Below are positions 1 through 6,939 of a stretch of 16,414 bases of DNA, in pieces. Position numbers and translations under genes: made by a program. Origin of the DNA: CAYZJB01 sp964478735 (GTDB taxonomy: Bacteria > CLD3 > SB21). Position 1 is the stretch's first letter, and each line of letters opens with the position of its first letter. The notes beneath the pieces were generated by a model. That model was not told the DNA's origin and did not search any database. It was given only the letters and a program-made list of their open reading frames with translations. The stretch is taken from contig CAYZJB010000066.1 in NCBI GenBank assembly GCA_964478735.1, positions 1-16,414 on the forward strand, read 5' to 3'.

Positions 1-21
1 CAAACTTTTCAAAGGAGAAAA

Positions 22-351
22 ATGGAAACGAAAAAATCATTCAGTGAACTCATTCAGGCAAGTGAAACACCTGTTTTTGTTGACTTTTGGGCGGAATGGT
101 GCGGTCCGTGCCGGATGGTCGCACCCGCAGTCAAACAACTGGCCGAGGAAATGAAAGGGAAACTGACCGTCGTCAAAGTCAACGTCGACGAAAAGCCGGA
201 ACTTGCCGCTCAATACGGCATCCAGGGTATCCCGACGTTCATGCTGTTCAAGAACGGCCGCATCGCCCTGCGATTTTCCGGAGCATTACCCTATCCGATG
301 CTGAAAGCCGAGGTTGAAAAACATCTCGATGCCGAAATCGTCACGGAGTAA
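22..351 (+). CDS. trxA: Thioredoxin
   Basis: Small cytoplasmic dithiol-disulfide oxidoreductase of 109 residues, the usual length for a single-domain thioredoxin. The active site WCGPC is at residues 26-30 (catalytic Cys27 and Cys30), inside the typical context FVDFWAEWCGPC. The cis-proline loop GIPTF has Pro71, and a FKNGR turn follows as in classic thioredoxins. It has no signal peptide, so it should reduce cytoplasmic targets. The ATG has AAAGGAG 4 bases upstream. Its stop lies only 4 bases before the start of the DUF302 gene, so the two are very likely co-transcribed. The family call is firm; the symbol trxA is less so, because genomes of this kind often carry several thioredoxins. Confidence 0.95.
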   Translation: METKKSFSELIQASETPVFVDFWAEWCGPCRMVAPAVKQLAEEMKGKLTVVKVNVDEKPELAAQYGIQGIPTFMLFKNGRIALRFSGALPYPMLKAEVEKHLDAEIVTE

Positions 352-355
352 CGCC

Positions 356-739
356 ATGGACTACGGATTCAGCAAAAATCTCGACCTGTCGTACGAAAAA
401 ACGATCGAACGCGCAACGGAGGAATTGAAAAAAGAAGGGTTTGGCGTCCTGACCACGATCGACGTAAAGGATACTCTAAAGAAAAAAATCGACGTCGAAT
501 TCAAACGTTACGTGATCCTTGGCGCGTGTAATCCATCTCTCGCCCATCGCGCCCTGTCGGCAGACGAACAGATCGGACTTCTTTTGCCGTGCAACGTGGT
601 CGTCAAAGAAAACGGCGCAGGATCGACGGTCTCGGTCTTCGATCCGTCGGTAATGGTTCAGATCGCCGGCTCTCCGGCGATCGCAGCGCTGGCCGCTGAA
701 GTCCGGGAAAAACTCGAACGGGTGTTCAATAGTCTGTAG
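356..739 (+). CDS. DUF302 family protein
   Basis: A 127-residue protein of the DUF302 (TT1751-like) family, whose biochemical role is unknown. Family signatures are clear: the N-terminal helix region with KEGFGVLTTIDV, then VILGACNPSLAHRAL, then the GLLLPCNVVV segment and a FDPSVM turn near the C terminus. Cys58 and Cys79 sit in the two conserved cysteine-containing motifs. I chose the ATG at 356 over an in-frame ATG at 314, because the earlier start would overlap the thioredoxin gene and add residues foreign to the family. The chosen start also has GGAG 7 bases upstream. The 4-base gap from the thioredoxin gene implies joint expression and makes a redox link between the two plausible, but this is inference. 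It converges on the CsgG-like gene with only 26 bases between stops and no visible terminator. Confidence 0.88.
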   Translation: MDYGFSKNLDLSYEKTIERATEELKKEGFGVLTTIDVKDTLKKKIDVEFKRYVILGACNPSLAHRALSADEQIGLLLPCNVVVKENGAGSTVSVFDPSVMVQIAGSPAIAALAAEVREKLERVFNSL

Positions 740-765
740 AGTCGATGTGATTTCGTTGCCCGAGG

Positions 766-2319
766 TTATTTGATCACGACCTTGCTCGCGATCTCGATTT
801 TTTCACCCTCTTTTTCGATGAATTTCGCGACGGACAGCTTGGGTTGAACCGTCGTCACGACCATTTCGCCGAGCTTGGTGACTTTTTTGCCCAGGACTTC
901 TTTCGTCACGGGGTGCACGATCGCGTCGCCCTCTTTGAACGCTACGCATTTCATCCCTTTTCGAACTCCGCGTTCGCTGCCGATGTCGATGTAAACCTGA
1001 TCGCCCTCCAGACTGACGATGTAGCCTTCAAAAATAGGTAGGTCATTATAAATAAGCACGGATAGCGCCTCGAGGCTTCGGTCGATGGCTTCCATCGTCG
1101 CGTTTTGCGTCTGCACTTCCTGAGCAACGATCGTTTCCCCGGTTTCCACGTCGACTAGCCGGGCGCCGACACGGGCATAACCCGTTTCCATTTTCACCGT
1201 ACCGATGACGATCACGTCGGCGCCGGCCAGTTTTCCTACCGTCGCGGCCTGTTTTTCATCCACCGCATCGGACATGCGGAAATCCTGCTCCTGCATGACC
1301 TTGTCGATCTCGGCGCGTTCGATCACACGAAAGCGGCGCAGATTGACCAGTTCGGTGATCAGTTTTTCCGACGCCGATCGCGGGAGATCGTTTGATCCGC
1401 CGATGTTTTCAAACGGCAGGATGGCCAGGGACAATCGGGATCCGACCTGAATGATGCGCGTCGGGTCGTAGGCCAGCTGGCCGACGTCGATGGCGGAACG
1501 GGCGTCTTTTTTGCGCTGGGCGGCGAGCCGGGCTTTTTCTCTCTCCACGCGGGCACGTTCCTCTTCCAGCCGTTTCTTTTCCTCCAGTTGTTTTTTCTTC
1601 GCCTCCTCCTCAAGCCGCCTCAAGTCTTCCTCGCGTTTTTTCTTTTTCTCGGCTTCACGTGCAAGGCGCTCCTGTTCTTTGCGGTTCCTTTCCTGTTCCT
1701 CCCGGATCTTTTTGCGCTCTTCTTCTTTTTGTTTCTGCGCCTGTTCGCGGGCCAGACGTTCTTCTTCCGCTTTCAACCGCAGCCGCTCGGCTTCGGCCTT
1801 TTGTTCCTCCGCGCGCCGTTGTTTTTCAGCTTCCTCGCGTCCTTTTTTCAACCGCTCCTCTTCCGCCCGGTCCTGTTGCTCCCTCCGCTCCTGTTCCTGG
1901 CGCAACTTTGTTTCCTCATCCTCGAGCCGTTTGATTTCCGCCAGCGTCTTTTCGTCGACGGCGGCCACGACACCCGACTGGACTTTTTTCAAGTAGTCTT
2001 GGGCGCGGCTGGAACTTTTATAGGCGATCGACAGTTCGAGTTCGGCCTTCGCGGCGGCGGGTTCGCCCGCATTGAAATACGCGATGCCGAGTTCACGGTG
2101 CGGGTAATATTCGATGAATCGAGTCCCGTAGGTTCGTTTTTTATGTTTGTCTTCGAATTCCAAACTGATCGCGCTTTTGAATTCGATGATGGCCCGCTCC
2201 CAGTCGCCTTTCTCGGCGTACTTCAGGCCCTTGTCGTAGTAGTTGTAAAATTTTTCCTGAGCGGCGAGTCGTGCTCCGGCAAAAAGGAAAATCTGAAAAA
2301 GAATTGTGATGTTTTTCAT
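766..2319 (-). CDS. Periplasmic TPR / coiled-coil / CsgG-like protein
   Basis: A protein of 517 residues from the ATG at 2319. I preferred this start over an upstream in-frame GTG at 2361 because it opens directly with a signal peptide: MKN, a hydrophobic core ILFQIFLFAGA, then a likely signal peptidase I site after LAAQ. No lipobox cysteine is present. Residues about 21-115 look like TPR repeats (YYDKGLKYAEKGDWERAI and LGIAYFNAGEPAAAKAELEL). Residues about 124-276 are almost wholly Lys, Glu, Arg and Gln, as in a long charged helix or coiled coil. Residues about 295-425 match a CsgG-like fold (LAILPFENIGGSNDL, FRVIERAEIDKVMQEQ, GADVIVIGTV). The C-terminal 85 residues (YIVSLEGDQVYIDIGSERGVRKGM) resemble the small beta domain seen after CsgG-like regions in FlgT-type proteins. 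It probably acts in the periplasm or at the outer membrane. Its exact role is unknown. Confidence 0.85.
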   Translation of the reverse strand: MKNITILFQIFLFAGARLAAQEKFYNYYDKGLKYAEKGDWERAIIEFKSAISLEFEDKHKKRTYGTRFIEYYPHRELGIAYFNAGEPAAAKAELELSIAYKSSSRAQDYLKKVQSGVVAAVDEKTLAEIKRLEDEETKLRQEQERREQQDRAEEERLKKGREEAEKQRRAEEQKAEAERLRLKAEEERLAREQAQKQKEEERKKIREEQERNRKEQERLAREAEKKKKREEDLRRLEEEAKKKQLEEKKRLEEERARVEREKARLAAQRKKDARSAIDVGQLAYDPTRIIQVGSRLSLAILPFENIGGSNDLPRSASEKLITELVNLRRFRVIERAEIDKVMQEQDFRMSDAVDEKQAATVGKLAGADVIVIGTVKMETGYARVGARLVDVETGETIVAQEVQTQNATMEAIDRSLEALSVLIYNDLPIFEGYIVSLEGDQVYIDIGSERGVRKGMKCVAFKEGDAIVHPVTKEVLGKKVTKLGEMVVTTVQPKLSVAKFIEKEGEKIEIASKVVIK

Positions 2320-2423
2320 AACGCGTCTATGGTTTGGTGAGAAAACAACCTGAATGAGCACCGGGTCACGGCGGTAAACGGTTGACCCTGATGGCTGATC
2401 AAAGTAGCCAGGAATTTTCTGGC

Positions 2424-2639
2424 TTACAACGGTTTTTCCGTAGGTGGAAAATCATTGATACCGGATGAACCGCCGCGGGTAATATTGAAAAGCACTTTCC
2501 GGGTGGAATCGATGACGACTATGCCGGCCGTTAGCCCGGCAATCCAGGTGCGTCCGGATCGATCCCGATGAAAACACGAAATCGTCTGGGGATCGAGCAA
2601 CGGGACATCGAGCGGTTTGATGCAAAGATGGGATTTCAT
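2424..2639 (-). pseudogene. Two-component regulator propeller fragment downstream of aroC
   Basis: A 71-residue frame whose ATG overlaps the aroC stop as ATGA. The core reads TISCFHRDRSGRTWIAG followed by a glycine-hydrophobic strand (GIVVIDST). This matches one blade of the Reg_prop beta-propeller repeats found in the sensor part of large Bacteroidota hybrid two-component systems (D-x-x-G-x-x-W-I pattern). A single blade cannot fold as a propeller, and no kinase or further blades lie on either side, so I read it as a gene remnant. The ATGA overlap could still permit translation after aroC. A genuine short gene is the alternative. No strong terminator follows in the 104 bases before the CsgG-like gene. 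Confidence 0.45.
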
Positions 2640-3805
2640 TTATAATAACTAATACGCTGAACTATCTCCTCCACCGAATCTCCGCCAAATTTCTCCAAAA
2701 ACGGATTGACCAGAGCGAGTGCGGTCATCGCCTCGGCCACGACGGCGGCCGCCGGGACACTACAACTGTCGGTCCGTTCTTTGTGCGCACTCGCCGCCTC
2801 GTGCGTTTGAATGTCGACCGACATCAAGGGCCGCGCGAGCGTCGGGATCGGCTTCATGGCGCCGCGTATGACGATGCGCTCTCCCGTCGTCATCCCGCCC
2901 TCAAGTCCGCCGGACCGGTTGGTCTTGCGGACATACCCGCGCATGTCGTCGTAAAAAATTTCGTCATGCACTTCTGAACCTTTTCGCGCGGCGTTGTCGA
3001 AGGCATCGCCGATCTCGACGCCTTTGACCGCCTGGATCGACGCGATGTGCTGTGCCAGGATACCGTCTAACTTTTGGTCCCATTGAGTATAACTGCCCAG
3101 TCCAGGCGGAACACCATCGACGAGCACTTCGAAAATTCCGCCGAGAGAATCGGCTTGTTTTTGTACAGATTTGATTTCTTCAACCATCGCCGCGCTCGTA
3201 CCGGCGTCGACGCACCGGACGTCCGACGCATCGTTACGCTCCGTGATCGTCGCGAGGTCCCGGGTTTGTACGTCCGCATGAACATCGAGCGGAAGCCGGA
3301 CGCTGCCGATCTGTACGACGTGGGAGGCGATGCGGATGCCCGCGGCTTCCAGCAGGCGGCGGGCCACGGTTCCCAGCGCCACGCGCATCGCGGTTTCCCG
3401 CGCGCTCGACCGCTCGATCACGGGACGGATGTCGTCGAAGCCGAATTTTTGCACGCCCGCCAGATCGGCGTGACCGGGCCGCGGCAACGTGATTTTTTTG
3501 ATCGCCGCTTCTTCCTCGGCCGTCAGCGGCTCGACCTTCATTTTATCGGTCCAATTTTCCCAGTCTTTGTTCCACACCACGAGCGCGATCGGAGACCCGA
3601 TGGTTTTTCCAAACCGCACACCGGAAATGATTTCCGCACGATCCGTCTCGATCTTCATCCGTCCTCCGCGGCCGTAACCTTGCTGGCGACGCATGAGTTG
3701 ATGATCGATATAGTCCGCTTCCAATTCCAATCCCGCGGGCATCCCGTCGATGATCCCGACCAGTCCTTTGCCGTGCGACTCGCCGGCCGTCAAAAATCGA
3801 ACCAA
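2636..3805 (-). CDS. aroC: Chorismate synthase
   Basis: Catalyses the last step of the shikimate pathway, converting EPSP to chorismate with reduced FMN, in the cytoplasm. The 389 residues carry the family signatures in order: FLTAGESHGKG (catalytic-type His11), RRQQGYGRGGRM at 40-50, RPGHADLAG (His112), ERSSARETAMR at 131-141, and GGMTTGERI with PIPTL toward the end. Length is normal. The start is a TTG at 3805, giving M-V-R-F-L-T-A-G-E-S-H-G exactly as in homologues, and it has AGGAG 6 bases upstream. No ATG gives a correct N terminus. It is first in a minus-strand series with a propeller fragment and the CsgG-like gene. No other aromatic biosynthesis gene is nearby. Confidence 0.97.
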   Translation of the reverse strand: MVRFLTAGESHGKGLVGIIDGMPAGLELEADYIDHQLMRRQQGYGRGGRMKIETDRAEIISGVRFGKTIGSPIALVVWNKDWENWTDKMKVEPLTAEEEAAIKKITLPRPGHADLAGVQKFGFDDIRPVIERSSARETAMRVALGTVARRLLEAAGIRIASHVVQIGSVRLPLDVHADVQTRDLATITERNDASDVRCVDAGTSAAMVEEIKSVQKQADSLGGIFEVLVDGVPPGLGSYTQWDQKLDGILAQHIASIQAVKGVEIGDAFDNAARKGSEVHDEIFYDDMRGYVRKTNRSGGLEGGMTTGERIVIRGAMKPIPTLARPLMSVDIQTHEAASAHKERTDSCSVPAAAVVAEAMTALALVNPFLEKFGGDSVEEIVQRISYYK

Positions 3806-3811
3806 ACAAGG

Positions 3812-3816
3812 CTCCT
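3812..3816 (-). promoter_or_regulatory. Ribosome-binding site for the TTG start of aroC
   Basis: AGGAG on the minus strand, 6 bases before the TTG at 3805. It is the main evidence besides homology for choosing a TTG start. Confidence 0.7.
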
Positions 3817-3980
3817 GTTTAAATCAATAAACTAAATCTAATGCAAATGATCCATTCCGTAAACTTACTTTTTGTGATTCTTGCTTTCTTTTTAGCAACG
3901 CGCCAAAAGACTTTATGATTAGAAGTAAAGCCCCACAGTTTGTTGGTATATTGAGATACGAATTACTCAACCCAACCAAA

Positions 3981-3986
3981 AGGAGG
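3981..3986 (+). promoter_or_regulatory. Strong ribosome-binding site before a gap-truncated gene
   Basis: AGGAGG (preceded by AAA) with 4 bases to the ATG at 3991. It is the fullest Shine-Dalgarno match in the window and the main evidence that a plus-strand gene begins here. Confidence 0.6.
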
Positions 3987-3990
3987 CTTT

Positions 3991-4042
3991 ATGAAACCCC
4001 ACGTCACGCCCGCGGGCGCTTCATCCGCGCCGCACCATTCGC
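3991..4042 (+). CDS. 5' end of an unidentified plus-strand gene, cut by the assembly gap
   Basis: Only 17 codons are visible (MKPHVTPAGASSAPHHS) before the N run. I cannot assign a family. The peptide is rich in Pro, Ala, Ser and His and shows no signal peptide or transmembrane segment in the visible part. Support for a real gene comes from the AAAGGAGG box just upstream and from the AT-rich 185-base divergent spacer separating it from aroC. After the gap the sequence is the dehydrogenase gene on the other strand, so this gene must end inside the unsequenced part and converge on it. The opposite-strand reading of the same bases is less convincing. Confidence 0.45.
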
Positions 4043-4142
4043 NNNNNNNNNNNNNNNNNNNNNNNNNNNNNNNNNNNNNNNNNNNNNNNNNNNNNNNNNN
4101 NNNNNNNNNNNNNNNNNNNNNNNNNNNNNNNNNNNNNNNNNN
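4043..4142. other. Assembly gap of 100 N
   Basis: Exactly 100 undetermined bases, the conventional placeholder for a gap of unknown size. Real missing DNA is probably longer: a classical short-chain dehydrogenase needs roughly 40-60 more residues after the visible 207, and the plus-strand gene starting at 3991 also has to end here. Frames read through the Ns are not meaningful. Confidence 0.98.
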
Positions 4143-4763
4143 TTTTTTAGCCCGTGCGGCGTCGCCGTCGAACCGGACGAGTGAAAATTCCGTCTCGACG
4201 AGACCGGGATCGACGGTCGTCACGCGAATCGGCGTGTCGAGCAAATCGAGACGCATGCCCTTGGTAAGGGCCGTCACGGCGTGTTTGGTCGCACAGTACA
4301 CGTTGCCGTTGGGATAGACCTCGTGACCGGCGATCGATCCGATGTTGATGATGTGACCTTGCCCGCGGGCGACCATGCCGGGAATGATGGCGCGACTGAC
4401 GTAGAGCAGGCCCTTGACATTCGTATCGATCATCGTTTCCCAGTTATCGATGTTGCCGTCATGAAGTTTTTCCAACCCCTTTCCGAGGCCGGCATTGTTG
4501 ACCAGCACGTCGATTTCCGCCCATGTGCCGTCCAGGGATTGCAATGCTTTCGTCACCGCCGTACGATCGCGAACGTCGAAGACGAGATTTTTTACGTCGG
4601 TCCCGTGCTCTGAACGCAATTCCGCCGCCAGTTTTTCCAGCCGCTCGCCGCGCCGCGCGGTCAGGACCAGTTTCGCTCCCGCGGCGGCGAATTCACGCGC
4701 GCATGCTTCACCGATGCCGGCGGAAGCGCCCGTGATCAAAACGATTTTGTTTTTCAATGTCAT
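4143..4763 (-). CDS. Short-chain dehydrogenase/reductase, C terminus lost in gap
   Basis: Classical SDR, an NAD(P)-dependent oxidoreductase of the cytoplasm. Visible are 207 of an expected 250 or so residues. The Rossmann glycine motif TGASAGIG is at 11-18, FDVRD follows, NNAG is at 89-92 and Asn115 lies in DTNVKG. The catalytic Ser143 is in IGSIAG, with Tyr156 and Lys160 in YCATK, then the DPGLVETEF segment. The sequence resembles the YdfG-like 3-hydroxy acid or serine dehydrogenase branch, so small hydroxy acids or related alcohols are possible substrates, but this is inference. The ATG at 4763 is chosen over a TTG at 4778 because it places MTLKNKIVLITG as in homologues; GAGG lies 9 bases upstream. 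The 3' end is missing in the N run, which is a sequencing limit, not a mutation. Confidence 0.9.
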
Positions 4764-4833
4764 CTTTCCGCACCTCAAAAAGTCTGTGGTAATATGACGA
4801 GCCTTGTGTATTATTCAAATAAATTATTCGTCC

Positions 4834-4992
4834 ATGACCGTTCCTGCACTGATTCTTGTTCTCGGCGCCATCCAATCCATTTTCTGGGCCGTTGCGATCC
4901 TGTGGGCGGCCAGGGAAAACCGCCGGCCCAACCGGTACCTGGCGGTCCTGCTGCTTGCTTTCGGATGCGGCCTTGCATCTGCGGCTTTGTGA
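4834..4992 (+). pseudogene. Decayed N-terminal fragment of an AraC-type membrane regulator
   Basis: Fifty-two codons starting MTVPALILVLGAIQSIFWAV. They show two hydrophobic helices joined by a basic RENRRPNRYLA turn. This layout (GA-Q-x-x-F, short polar loop with NR-x-L-A, second helix) is what I know from the multi-pass N-terminal half of a group of AraC-family regulators in Bacteroidota. The frame stops after GLASAAL. None of the three forward frames after it continues the protein, so the rest of the sensor and the DNA-binding domain are absent. It lies divergent from the dehydrogenase gene. It could instead be a small membrane protein in its own right. Confidence 0.4.
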
Positions 4993-5308
4993 AGAATGCC
5001 TTGAAAAGATTTCGATCTGCTAGGTCGAGACGTTGCATGCAACATCTCGACTAACAGGAGACCCTTTTCCGCGCATGCGATAGCAAAATCCAAAGCTTAA
5101 TCACCATACGCCCGGTAAACGTGATTGAACACGCACGGCACGATTCGCCGCTCCGGTGTGATTCGAGTACGAAATGTTCATGACTTGCCTGAATCGGAAT
5201 GCTCCCCTACCACACGAACGTGCATTTTTGAAAATTACGCGATTTCTTTCCTTTGATTTCCCCGGATAATCTTCTACTTTCCTCGCCCTACGAAAGGAAC
5301 GAGAAAAA
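4993..5308. other. Non-coding stretch upstream of ychF
   Basis: Of the 316 bases, I find no open frame with protein-like composition, no tRNA and no clear terminator. It contains one notable object, a 28-bp palindrome at 5024-5051, and ends with AAGGA at 5294-5298, which serves ychF. A GATAAT at 5265-5270 could be a -10 box but has no -35 at a proper distance. Confidence 0.6.
5024..5051. repeat. 28-bp near-perfect palindrome
   Basis: The left half GTCGAGACGTTGCA meets the right half TGCAACATCTCGAC. Thirteen of fourteen base pairs match; the exception is C5031 against A5044. The core GTTGCATGCAAC is perfect. I recall very similar palindromes (GAGACGTTGCATGCAACGTCTC cores) as scattered intergenic repeats in Bacteroidota and cyanobacteria. 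The lack of a following T-run argues against a simple terminator. It sits 32 bases after the end of the AraC-type remnant. Confidence 0.75.
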
Positions 5309-6403
5309 ATGCCTCTGAAATGTGGAATTGTAGGTCTGCCCAACGTCGGTAAGTCGACTATTTTTAACGCTTTGACGGCGGCAGGCGCCCTGGCCGCCAA
5401 TTATCCTTTTGCCACGATCGAGCCCAATGTCGGCGTCGTGGAGGTTCCGGATGAACGCATCGACGCGCTGGCTAAAATTTACAATCCGAAGAAAAAAATC
5501 TACACGACGGTTAACTTCGTCGACATCGCGGGTCTCGTCAAAGGGGCAAACGCCGGGGAAGGGCTGGGCAACCAATTCCTGAGCCACATCCGCGAGGTCG
5601 ACGCGATCGCGCAGGTCATCCGGTGTTTTGACGATCCGGACGTCGTACACGTCGAGGGCACCATCGATCCCGCGCGTGACATCGAGATCGTCACGACGGA
5701 GCTGGTCTTGAAAGACATGGAAACGCTGCAAAAGCGTCTGTCGTCGATCGAACGTTCCGCGAAGACGGGCGACAAGGAGGCGCGCGCCGCCGTGGACGTC
5801 CTGACGCGTGTGAGACAGCAACTGGACGCCGGCCTGCCCGCACGCACGCTGGCTATCGGCGACCATGAGAAAAAATATGTCACGGACTTGTTTCTCCTGA
5901 CGATGAAGCCCATCCTGTACATCTGTAATGTCGATGAGGCCCATGTCATCGGCGGAAATGAGTACGTAACGAAGGTTGCGGATATCGCGAAAAGGGAGAA
6001 CGCGCGGTACGTGGTCATCTCCGGCAAGATCGAGTCGGAAATTTCCGAATTGCCGGCAGAAGAACGCCAGGCGTTTTTGGAATCGATCGGACTCAAGGAA
6101 CCGGGATTATATGCGTTGATCCGCGAAACGTACGCCTTGCTGGATCTGCAAACGTTTCTGACCGCAGGCCCGGAGGAAGTCCGCGCCTGGACGATCACAC
6201 GCGGTACGAAAAATCCGCAGGCCGCCGGCGTTATCCACTCGGACTTCGAGCGCGGGTTTATCTGCGCCGACGTGATCTGGTGGGAAGACTTGTTCAAACT
6301 GGGCAGCGAGCAGGCCTGCCGGGACAAGGGCGTGCTCAAAACCGAAGGCCGCGACTACGTCGTCAAAGACGGCGACGTCATGCATTTCAAGTTTAATGTA
6401 TGA
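5309..6403 (+). CDS. ychF: Redox-regulated ATPase YchF (OLA1 family)
   Basis: Translation-associated P-loop ATPase of the Obg group; it binds ribosomes and is linked to stress responses. It has 364 residues, the normal size. Walker A GLPNVGKS is at 9-16, switch motif DIAGLVKGA at 72-80, and a charged helical segment at about 125-175. NVDE at 207-210 replaces the NKxD of true GTPases, which is the hallmark of ATP preference in this family. A C-terminal TGS domain spans about 280-364, ending DGDVMHFKFNV. The ATG has AAGGA 10 bases upstream. It is followed immediately by the left inverted repeat of the GxxExxY cassette, then gltX. The cassette looks inserted between two housekeeping genes. Confidence 0.97.
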   Translation: MPLKCGIVGLPNVGKSTIFNALTAAGALAANYPFATIEPNVGVVEVPDERIDALAKIYNPKKKIYTTVNFVDIAGLVKGANAGEGLGNQFLSHIREVDAIAQVIRCFDDPDVVHVEGTIDPARDIEIVTTELVLKDMETLQKRLSSIERSAKTGDKEARAAVDVLTRVRQQLDAGLPARTLAIGDHEKKYVTDLFLLTMKPILYICNVDEAHVIGGNEYVTKVADIAKRENARYVVISGKIESEISELPAEERQAFLESIGLKEPGLYALIRETYALLDLQTFLTAGPEEVRAWTITRGTKNPQAAGVIHSDFERGFICADVIWWEDLFKLGSEQACRDKGVLKTEGRDYVVKDGDVMHFKFNV

Positions 6404-6407
6404 AATT

Positions 6408-6429
6408 TTTCACCACAGAGCTCACAGAG
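6408..6429 (+). repeat. Left inverted repeat of the GxxExxY cassette
   Basis: Twenty-two bases beginning TTTCACCACAGAG. They match the reverse complement of 6918-6939 at 21 of 22 positions. This copy carries an extra nine bases (GACACGGAG) before the shared AAAAATTC tail. It begins 4 bases after the ychF stop codon. Confidence 0.85.
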
Positions 6430-6465
6430 GACACGGAGAAAAATTCATTGCTTTAGGGAGAAGTA

Positions 6466-6912
6466 ATGCCTAACCCTTACCGCAGTGAGCACAAGAATAG
6501 GGGAGCGGAATTGTTTGGCATGGGGGATGATCATCAGTTCAAAGAGATCAATGAATTGACAAAGCAGATCATCGGCGCTGCGATGGAAGTGCATCGTACG
6601 ATGGGACCGGGCCTTTTGGAGTCCGCATACGAAGCTTGCCTTGCATATGAATTGTCCTCTCGATCTTTGCATTTCGAGCAACAAAGGTCGCTCCCGATTT
6701 CATACAAAGACGTACACCTCGACTGCGGTTATCGCCTGGATATCGTGGTCGAAGAAAAAGTTGTAATTGAGCTGAAAGCGGTTGACACAATTCTCCCGAT
6801 CCATCATGCTCAGCTTCTTACATACCTTAAACTGTCCGGCTTTAAAATCGGCCTTCTGATCAATTTCAACGTTAAACTGCTCAAAGACGGAATCAAACGA
6901 ATTCTGCTATGA
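6466..6912 (+). CDS. GxxExxY protein, PD-(D/E)XK nuclease-like
   Basis: A 148-residue member of the GxxExxY family, which is related to the PD-(D/E)XK nuclease superfamily and has no established function. The name motif is GLLESAY (Gly49, Glu52, Tyr55). Nuclease-like residues are Asp92 in YRLDIVVEE and Glu102-x-Lys104 in VIELKAV. The typical ending LLTYLKLSG, GLLINFNV and LLKDGIKR is present. The ATG at 6466 has AGGGAG 7 bases upstream; about 20 residues at the N terminus exceed the family core, and an internal start at Met19 is possible. The gene is enclosed by 22-bp inverted repeats and sits neatly between the ychF stop and the gltX ribosome-binding site, as a compact inserted cassette would. 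Confidence 0.9.
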   Translation: MPNPYRSEHKNRGAELFGMGDDHQFKEINELTKQIIGAAMEVHRTMGPGLLESAYEACLAYELSSRSLHFEQQRSLPISYKDVHLDCGYRLDIVVEEKVVIELKAVDTILPIHHAQLLTYLKLSGFKIGLLINFNVKLLKDGIKRILL

Positions 6913-6917
6913 ATTTT

Positions 6918-6939
6918 CTCTGTGAACTCTGTGGTGAAA
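6918..6939 (-). repeat. Right inverted repeat of the GxxExxY cassette
   Basis: CTCTGTGAACTCTGTGGTGA plus two A, the inverted partner of 6408-6429 with one mismatch. It starts 5 bases after the GxxExxY stop and ends just before the AAGGA that serves gltX. Confidence 0.85.

Noticed and set aside
1490..2340. Long plus-strand open frames of up to 250 codons, very rich in Phe, Leu, Ser and Arg, opposite the CsgG-like gene
   Set aside because: They mirror the Lys/Glu-rich coding of the minus strand (AAG and GAG read backwards) and have no family resemblance or ribosome-binding site.
2406..2424. Hairpin AGCCAG / CTGGCT after the propeller fragment as a terminator
   Set aside because: The stem is only 6 bp with no T-run on either side.
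3963..4042. Minus-strand frame reading through the Ns as the C terminus of the dehydrogenase
   Set aside because: Continuity rests only on the arbitrary 100-N length. The residues do not resemble a dehydrogenase C terminus, and the plus strand has a gene start with a strong ribosome-binding site here.
5196..5211. Sixteen bases on the minus strand resembling a conserved 23S rRNA stretch (GGTAGGGGAGCATTCC)
   Set aside because: The flanking bases do not follow 23S rRNA, and a match this short over a window of this size can arise by chance.
5228..5270. TTGAAA and GATAAT as a ychF promoter
   Set aside because: The spacing between the two boxes is 31 bases, far from the usual 16-18.
5288..6339. 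Minus-strand frames of 218 and 279 codons opposite ychF
   Set aside because: Shadows of the ychF coding sequence, which has intact motifs along its whole length.
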